A program made the position numbers and the translations under genes. DNA of 64,000 bases from DAOSXA01 sp964526835 (GTDB lineage Bacteria > Zixibacteria > MSB-5A5 > GN15 > FEB-12): NCBI GenBank assembly GCA_964526835.1, contig CAZGMK010000001.1, positions 124,001 to 188,000 on the forward strand, given 5' to 3'. Numbering within the stretch: position 1 is the stretch's first letter; the number at the start of each line of letters is the position of its first letter. This document shows, piece after piece, positions 58,265 to 64,000 of this stretch. The notes under the pieces were generated by a model that did not search any database, was not told the DNA's origin, and saw only the letters and a list, made by a program, of their open reading frames with translations.

Positions 58265-60316
58265 TCAATATGGATTACATGGACAAGCCGGACCACTCTG
58301 GAACATCCAGGTGACCAGATGCACCAGGTCAGCGATGTCGACAGTCTCGCTGCAATCATGGTCGGCGGCGCCGAGGACCGGCTGCGGTGCGGAGCCGGAA
58401 TTAAAGGAGTAGTTCACGAAGTAGACCAGATCGCTGATGTCGATTGCCCCATTGAAATCAACATCGCCTCGATACAAGACTACCTCAGCGCGAGCAGCTC
58501 CGGTTCGGACAACATCGGGGTTGCCGTTAGAGACGACCTCGAAGCTGATCGCGGTCGTATCTTCAAGGGGGGTTCCAATCGGCGGATTGAGTTCCACATG
58601 CAGTACGGAATCCTGACCCGCACTGAGCGGCACCAGTTGACTGTCCCTCGGGAGCCAGCCCCGATTGTCATACGCATAGAGCCAATAGACGTCATTGACC
58701 GGAGAAGGATTCCTGATCCAGCACTCATAGATGCGGCTGCCTCCGCTGTACACTGACAGATCCGGTGTCAGGACCTCAAACTCGACATCATGCGGCGGGA
58801 TAATCCGGGCCGAGTAGCTGAAGGGGGCGCTGGAGCTGTATTCGTCGATGTTCACGCCTACAAGAGTGAGGCGCTGATAACCGGCGAAGTCCTCAACAAC
58901 AAGGGTGTCCAGCTGACTCCCGGGTGTGGGAGAAAACGATAGCACTTGATGGACCGAATCGGAGTGAGTGGTGATCAATCTGGCCGCCCAGTTGCGCGAA
59001 TCTGAGCCGTTGAAGATGATCATCAGGTCGCCCAATTGCCCACCTGGATAGAACTCCACATAGGAGGAACCATACCCGGCGGGATTCGACGGTGATGCCG
59101 TGGTGTTAACGGGGTAGTTGAAGTGCGTTCGCCCGATGGTCACCATAGGGTATCCCGCCGCTTCCTCGTGGTGCGCGTTGTCATTGCGAAGCCCGGTGAA
59201 ATAGTTCCACACGACAAACTCTGCAACCGCCGAGTCCATTGTCCAGCCGTGATTGTACAGCAGGCTGTCGGATAGAACATCGAACACTTCGGGGACATAT
59301 AGCGCGCCCTCCCAGCAGGCTCGCATCAAGGTAGTATCGAAGGCCTGGGCCAGAAAGAGGCCGAAAATGAAACTGGCATAGGAATGATAACCCGATTCCA
59401 TGAGCGATTTTTCGGGATAGAGAAAGAAATTGTCCAGGTAATTGTAGCAGTCGTTGGAGGCATCGAAGATCATTTCTTCCATAAACACAGCGTCCAGCTC
59501 CGAGAACCAGGCGGCTTCGCTGTAGTCGTAGGACCACTGGACAGCATGATGGAACTCGTGAGCAGCGGTGACCTTCGCGGCGCCATACTGATCGCCCTCC
59601 GGATCCTCGTTCGGCGGGAAGATCAGAAAACTGTTGTGCAGGACTATGTAACTGGCGCGATCGTTCCAGGGGTTCGGTCCCCCGCCGTCGGGGGTAGTGT
59701 AGCCATAGTTGGTCATGTTCTGAAAATACACGTCGTACGCGTCGCTGCCTCCATGGCCATTGTCGGCGGGCGGCGTCAGGTAACCCATCTCCTGATGCCG
59801 CTGCAGCGACGTATCCATATAGGCTGCTATCTTCTCGACAAAATCCGGCACGCCGCTGGAATCGGTATCTTCAGCCGGAACAGCGTGGACAGAGTCTTCG
59901 GCAGTGTCATAATGCAGAAGGAAGAAGCCACTGGGCGAAGGGTGTGTATAGACTGTGCTTCGGCGCACCAGCAGGGCGCTGATTGCCTGCTGGGTGGAGG
60001 CTGAGAGCTCCGGCCAGGCCAGCGCAACCTCCCTGAGAGCCATGGTCGGATCAAGTGGCCGGTCGATGGCTCCTGTTACCAGTGTCAGAGACCGATACCG
60101 ATCCGGCAGCCGGTCGGGACTGCGAATGGCCTGAACCGTCAGCAGAGCCCATTGGTCCATCGACACTTGCCCGCGATCGTACTCCTCGGCGATGACGTTG
60201 AGTGCGTCGGGTTGCATACCGGAGCGAGCATAGGAGTCCGGACCCATGCCACATACCAGGAGTGTCAGGGCAATCAGCGCGCATTTGGTCAGGCTGAACC
60301 GCGGATGTAACATCAT
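58265..60316 (-). CDS. Secreted putative metalloprotease (MXAN_6640-like) with dockerin-like C-terminus
   Basis: 683 residues; two adjacent ATGs at the start. Signal peptide about 1-30. The catalytic region contains AAHEFHHAVQWSYDYSE, with a zinc-type HEFHH at about residue 255 and a downstream Glu in WFSELDAVFMEE. The order of conserved blocks (PEDTDSSGVPDFV-like calcium loop, DVYF, SYIVLHNSF) follows the MXAN_6640 family of putative proteases. The C-terminal dockerin-like double repeat (YRGDVDFNGAIDISDLVYFV ... VDIADLVHLVTWMFQ) lacks the usual CC and ends ACPCNPY, making it the most divergent of the nine in the window. Confidence 0.82.
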   Translation of the reverse strand: MMLHPRFSLTKCALIALTLLVCGMGPDSYARSGMQPDALNVIAEEYDRGQVSMDQWALLTVQAIRSPDRLPDRYRSLTLVTGAIDRPLDPTMALREVALAWPELSASTQQAISALLVRRSTVYTHPSPSGFFLLHYDTAEDSVHAVPAEDTDSSGVPDFVEKIAAYMDTSLQRHQEMGYLTPPADNGHGGSDAYDVYFQNMTNYGYTTPDGGGPNPWNDRASYIVLHNSFLIFPPNEDPEGDQYGAAKVTAAHEFHHAVQWSYDYSEAAWFSELDAVFMEEMIFDASNDCYNYLDNFFLYPEKSLMESGYHSYASFIFGLFLAQAFDTTLMRACWEGALYVPEVFDVLSDSLLYNHGWTMDSAVAEFVVWNYFTGLRNDNAHHEEAAGYPMVTIGRTHFNYPVNTTASPSNPAGYGSSYVEFYPGGQLGDLMIIFNGSDSRNWAARLITTHSDSVHQVLSFSPTPGSQLDTLVVEDFAGYQRLTLVGVNIDEYSSSAPFSYSARIIPPHDVEFEVLTPDLSVYSGGSRIYECWIRNPSPVNDVYWLYAYDNRGWLPRDSQLVPLSAGQDSVLHVELNPPIGTPLEDTTAISFEVVSNGNPDVVRTGAARAEVVLYRGDVDFNGAIDISDLVYFVNYSFNSGSAPQPVLGAADHDCSETVDIADLVHLVTWMFQSGPACPCNPY

Positions 60317-60468
60317 GCTATTGGTATCGGTTGGTACTCAGGGCGCTTCATATTTCATTGGTGGGCGCCGCATATTGAACACCCGGCCGCCACCATATAT
60401 ATCGGCCGGTCAGCGCACTCCTCAGAGAACGCCGATCAGGCTTTACCCTTATCTTAATGTACTGCCTG

Positions 60469-62139
60469 TCAATAACTTGTCAAGGGAGTAAATCCGATCA
60501 GAGCATCGAAGAACTGTCCGCTTGCAATCTCGACCGACCAACCGTTTGTCGCTGAATATGATAGGTCGATCCGCGCCAGCGCCGCACGTGATGCGTTTTT
60601 GGAGGAGAAGCGCAGCCCGATTCCTCCCGATCCGTAGAAACTGCCTGTTTTCGGATCGCCGTGACGCCAGAAGCGCCCCATATCAGCAAAGGCTGCTCCC
60701 CCCACCTCAACCGTCAGAAGGCTCAAGCCAGTGAATACTCTCGCTTCGGCGTTGAGTGTCAAACGCCTGTCGCCGGTACGAAACTGATCGGGGTAGCCCC
60801 TGATGTGATTACCTCCAAGCGTTAGTGAGTTCACGCCCTCGGAACGGTAATCGCGAGTATACCCGGCCGCCAGCGCCAGAGTCAGGTACGGCAGACTGCG
60901 GTTGTATATCCGAGCCCCGACGCTCAGGAGCGAACGGCGGGTATTCCCCTGGCGAGTCCAGATTTGCCCCTGCGTAGCGATCGAAGTCAGGGTCGAATTG
61001 AAGAAGGCGGTATGCTCAGCGCCCAACGTGAGTCTATTGTACAGGTTCTCCTCGTCATTGAGGGCACGCCCGATCGCCACCATCGCCGCCAAACCGAGGT
61101 TGAAGTCCTCGGTGTAGCCGAAGCCATCGACGCGTCGCAACTTGATGAATTCCATTTCTCGGTATTCCAGACCGACCTCAGTCTGATGATAGAGGGAGTC
61201 CTCGGGCAAAGCCGCCTGCACCTGCAGGGAATCGCCGGGCTGCGAGCCCACGACTCGCGGATTGTCGATCCTGGAGAAGGTATACCGGTAGTCACATGCT
61301 ACGGTTAGCTTCCTCGAATAGGACCCGGTCCGCCAGGCTACTCCCGCCTCGGCGCCGTCGGAATTGTACTCCGATTGGGCGATGAGGCGCCGGTCGTCGT
61401 ATATGTCACGACGGCCGTCGACGGTGAGTACTTGCAGCTTGTACCACAGGCTCTGGGCGAGGTCATAGAACGGACGCCCCACGGTCAGACTACGGACTCT
61501 GGCCATCGGGTTGTCATTGTACGATATGTCCAGCCGCAGCGGCTGGCCGTAGAAGCGATCATCGGCATAGGCGGCGCTTACATAGTCTCCTTCCGCGGGG
61601 TCGATGTGATACGTGAAATCGAATTGAAGGTCGCGGCCGATCAGGTTCCGCTCGCGAAGGCCCAGCTGCCAGCGATTGCCCTCATCAAGTTGGGTGAAGT
61701 TGATTACGACGGCCAGGCTCCATTCGTCGATCGTGACTACCCGCACGACGATACTATCTTGGGCGGTCTTTTCAACTTCGATCCAGGCATCATAGAGACT
61801 GAGACGCTGACGCAGATTGCGGGCTGTTTCCTCGGCCAGCCTCGGATCGAAAGGTTTGGACTCTTCGACAAGAACTTCCCGCCGGATCACATCTGCGGAT
61901 GTCTTCCAGTGCAATCGATTGGCCCACGCGAAGATTCGGCCCGCAAACTCGGGATCGCTTGTGTCGTAGATGTCTCGGTTGTCGATTATGATGCTGTCCA
62001 CAACCAGTCCGCGATAGTGGGACAGATTGCGTGATGCCTCTGTGGGGCCATCAGGCGATGGGCTGCTCGCCGACAGGGCCGTTGCGGGCAGCAATGTGAT
62101 GATCAGCCAAATGACGATGTGTGCCGACGCAGAATGCAT
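60469..62139 (-). CDS. Omp85/BamA-like outer-membrane protein
   Basis: 556 residues. Signal peptide about 1-23. One or two POTRA-like domains follow (about 40-130: LVVDSIIIDNRDIYDTSD, then AEETARNLRQRLSLYDAWIEV). A 16-strand-type barrel fills the rest, with surface-antigen motifs such as GLRERNLIGRDLQFDFTY, LGGNHIRGYPDQFRTGDRR (the conserved R-G-Y/F of strand 11 and loop 6), AFADMGRFW and GGIGLRFSS. It is shorter than BamA, so it could be a lineage-specific Omp85 used for export or lipid/protein insertion. Start ATG 62139 has only a weak ribosome site. Divergent from the pilB/gspE-like gene. Confidence 0.82.
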   Translation of the reverse strand: MHSASAHIVIWLIITLLPATALSASSPSPDGPTEASRNLSHYRGLVVDSIIIDNRDIYDTSDPEFAGRIFAWANRLHWKTSADVIRREVLVEESKPFDPRLAEETARNLRQRLSLYDAWIEVEKTAQDSIVVRVVTIDEWSLAVVINFTQLDEGNRWQLGLRERNLIGRDLQFDFTYHIDPAEGDYVSAAYADDRFYGQPLRLDISYNDNPMARVRSLTVGRPFYDLAQSLWYKLQVLTVDGRRDIYDDRRLIAQSEYNSDGAEAGVAWRTGSYSRKLTVACDYRYTFSRIDNPRVVGSQPGDSLQVQAALPEDSLYHQTEVGLEYREMEFIKLRRVDGFGYTEDFNLGLAAMVAIGRALNDEENLYNRLTLGAEHTAFFNSTLTSIATQGQIWTRQGNTRRSLLSVGARIYNRSLPYLTLALAAGYTRDYRSEGVNSLTLGGNHIRGYPDQFRTGDRRLTLNAEARVFTGLSLLTVEVGGAAFADMGRFWRHGDPKTGSFYGSGGIGLRFSSKNASRAALARIDLSYSATNGWSVEIASGQFFDALIGFTPLTSY

Positions 62140-62277
62140 AATCTAAGGTCCAAGTATCCGGAAGAAACCCTCTCCCTGGCAACAACAACAGGCGCCGATT
62201 GCTGTAAGCCCCCGGGCTTCAGGCCGGACCGGGATGACCGATACTACCGGTAGAAGCGCACCGAAGCAGGTGGAATA

Positions 62278-64000
62278 ATGGAACAGAAGAAGAAGATCGG
62301 CGATGTGCTGGTCGAGAAGGGCCTCTTAACGCCCGGACAGTTGAATGAGGGGCTGGAGCATCAGCGGGCGACCGGCAGACGCCTGGGCGAGGCGCTGGTC
62401 GACCTCGGGCTGGTCACGGAAGACCAGATGGTTGAGGCGATCTCGGATCGCCTCGGGATACCGCGGATCTCCCTCAAATCGCTGGTCATCGACCCCGGCG
62501 TCGTGCAGGCCGTGAACGTCGACATTGCCCGGCGGTACACGCTGATTCCGATCTTCAATATCGGGGCCACCCTGACGCTTGCAATGGCCGATCCGCTCAA
62601 CCTGATCGCCATTGACGAAATCAAGTACTTGACCGGCAAGAATGTCAACCGGGCGGTCGCGTCAGCCAGCGAGATTCGATCCGCCATCGACGAGTACTAT
62701 TCGGTGGCCGATTCACTCAATCAGATTCTCAGTGCGCGAGGACAGGGCGATAACGCCAAAGCCGAAGAAACCGGAGCCAGGGCCGCGGAGGTGCAAGCGC
62801 CGGTTGTCAAGTTCGTCAATCTAGTAGTGTCGAAAGCCGTGAAGGACCGGGCCGCCGACATCCATATCGAGCCTGAGGAAAGCCGCATGCGGATCAGGTA
62901 TCGAATCGACGGCGTCATGCGCGAAGAAGCGGCTCCCCCGAAGTCGATGCAGGCGGAGCTGATCTCGCGGATCAAGGTGGCCGCCGACCTGGATGTATCC
63001 GAAAAGCGGTTGCCGCAGGATGGACGATTCGGCATGACCGTAGAGGGGCACCCCATAGACCTACGGGTGTCGACGCTGCCCACCATTCACGGCGAGAAGA
63101 TAGTGATTCGTGTGCTTGATCGCCGGAGCCTGCAGCTGACGTTTTCGGACCTGGGCTTCGGCGAATGCGTGGAGCAGCGATGGCAGAACATCATCCGCAA
63201 GCCGGAAGGGCTTGTCCTGATCACGGGTCCGACGTCGAGCGGCAAGACCTCGACGCTGTACACGACCCTGCAAAGCATCAACTCCGTGGAGAAGAACATC
63301 ATCACCGTCGAGGACCCGGTCGAGTACAGCCTGCCGATGATAATCCAGATCCAGATCAACGAGAAAGCCGGGCTGACCTTCCCCACGACGTTGCGGGCCA
63401 TATTGCGACAGAACCCGGACATCATCATGATTGGGGAGATTCGTGATGCAGAGACCGCCCGGATGGCCGTCCGTTCGGCTCTGACCGGCCACCTTGTCTT
63501 TTCGACAATGCACACTAACGATGCTCCCTCGGCGATCAGCAGGCTGGTCGACATGGGAATCGAGCCGTATCTGGTGGCATCGGCCCTCAGGGGAGTGCTG
63601 GCGCAGAGGCTGGTCAGGCTGAACTGCCCGGAATGTCTTCGCCCCGATGATCCGGCGGCGATTGTCCTGAAACGGGCCGGGCTGAGCGAAACCGACGTTG
63701 CCACGATCGATTTCCGTCGCGGCGGCGGCTGCCCCCATTGTAAGAATACCGGTCTCAAAGGCCTGACGGGCATCTATGAACTGGTTCAGGTGGACAGCAA
63801 CCTCAGCGAGATGATAATGGCTAATGCGTCGCTCGGCCAGATCCATCGACAGGCCCGGGTCAGTGGGTATCGCCCATTGATAGTGATGGGTCTCGATAAG
63901 GTTAAAACCGGCCTCGTCAACCTTAATGAACTGGTCAAGCAAGCCGTCAGCGCCGAGGATAAGAGTACCCGGGCGACTGACCAGCCCGAGAGGACAGTCA
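62278..64000 (+). CDS. Type II secretion/type IV pilus assembly ATPase (GspE/PilB), 3' truncated
   Basis: 574 codons are visible from ATG 62278 (AGGTGG upstream) and the frame is open to the window end. It is the hexameric cytoplasmic ATPase that drives pilus assembly or type II secretion. N-terminal MshEN-like domain (about 1-150: IGDVLVEKGLLTPGQLNEGL). ATPase domain: Walker A GPTSSGKTS (canonical form GPTGSGKT with one Gly to Ser), Asp box ITVEDPVEY, Walker B DIIMIGEIRDAETA and His box HTNDAPSAISRL. Zinc tetracysteine: CPEC ... CPHC. Nearly full length; only the extreme C-terminus is missing. Confidence 0.95.
   Translation, partial: MEQKKKIGDVLVEKGLLTPGQLNEGLEHQRATGRRLGEALVDLGLVTEDQMVEAISDRLGIPRISLKSLVIDPGVVQAVNVDIARRYTLIPIFNIGATLTLAMADPLNLIAIDEIKYLTGKNVNRAVASASEIRSAIDEYYSVADSLNQILSARGQGDNAKAEETGARAAEVQAPVVKFVNLVVSKAVKDRAADIHIEPEESRMRIRYRIDGVMREEAAPPKSMQAELISRIKVAADLDVSEKRLPQDGRFGMTVEGHPIDLRVSTLPTIHGEKIVIRVLDRRSLQLTFSDLGFGECVEQRWQNIIRKPEGLVLITGPTSSGKTSTLYTTLQSINSVEKNIITVEDPVEYSLPMIIQIQINEKAGLTFPTTLRAILRQNPDIIMIGEIRDAETARMAVRSALTGHLVFSTMHTNDAPSAISRLVDMGIEPYLVASALRGVLAQRLVRLNCPECLRPDDPAAIVLKRAGLSETDVATIDFRRGGGCPHCKNTGLKGLTGIYELVQVDSNLSEMIMANASLGQIHRQARVSGYRPLIVMGLDKVKTGLVNLNELVKQAVSAEDKSTRATDQPERTV

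Noticed and set aside
63061..63942. 293-codon minus-strand frame near the window end
   Set aside because: Antisense of the GspE/PilB ATPase, whose Walker motifs and tetracysteine are on the plus strand.
1..64000. CRISPR arrays, IS elements, prophage or defence islands
   Set aside because: No regularly spaced short repeats, transposase, integrase or phage structural genes were seen; the WYL regulator has no defence genes beside it.

Overview
The window (about 57-59% GC by eye) looks like a chromosome segment of an uncultivated FCB-group bacterium, most likely Candidatus Zixibacteria or a close relative. That placement is inferred from nine secreted proteins ending in a cysteine-rich dockerin-like double repeat, FlgD-like/T9SS-like C-termini, Omp85-type and other outer-membrane barrels, and otherwise bacterial gene content. 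No rRNA, phage, IS element or CRISPR array was seen.

Layout. 1-5940: 3' part of a class A penicillin-binding protein, tRNA-Leu(CAA), a degenerate response-regulator receiver, a GNAT acetyltransferase, an SH3-type protein whose 3' end lies in an interspersed repeat, and a small secreted Ca-motif protein paired with an outer-membrane barrel. 6000-10319: three tandem paralogues of a secreted thioredoxin-like/PKD/dockerin protein. The first and third have an in-frame UGA exactly where the second has the first Cys of its CxxC motif. Both UGAs are followed at the same distance by a GGUC-loop hairpin, so they are best read as selenoproteins. 10667-30849: a GlpX-like phosphatase homologue, three C10 (streptopain-like) proteases with dockerins, an archaeal-type GatD-GatE pair, an S9 peptidase, and FG-GAP and thrombospondin-3/dockerin proteins. 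30952-42000: an ornithine cyclodeaminase-family enzyme, glutamine synthetase, an SGNH hydrolase, a trehalose cluster carrying both TreT and OtsB/OtsA routes, a Bax-inhibitor-1 protein, a barrel protein and an RRM protein. 42300-44620: BlaI/M56-TonB regulatory pair and a second RRM protein; the two RRM genes share promoter, leader length and terminator type. 45133-50154: a group 3b [NiFe] hydrogenase operon (beta, cNMP-binding protein, gamma, delta, alpha, maturation protease) with a perfect CRP/FNR-family palindrome in front. 50393-64000: QueT-like transporter, WYL regulator, lipoprotein/outer-membrane pair, M6 protease, zinc-ribbon protein, an MXAN_6640-like protease with dockerin, an Omp85-like protein, and the first 574 codons of a GspE/PilB ATPase running off the end.

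How it fits together. Much of the segment encodes extracellular proteins sharing one C-terminal module. The proteases (C10, M6, S9, MXAN_6640-like) suggest a protein-degrading lifestyle. The hydrogenase suggests anaerobic or facultative redox metabolism with NAD(P) coupling, and trehalose synthesis suggests osmotic or desiccation stress. The strongest candidates for new biology are the Sec/Cys/Sec thioredoxin-like tandem and the archaeal-type amidotransferase pair in a bacterial context.
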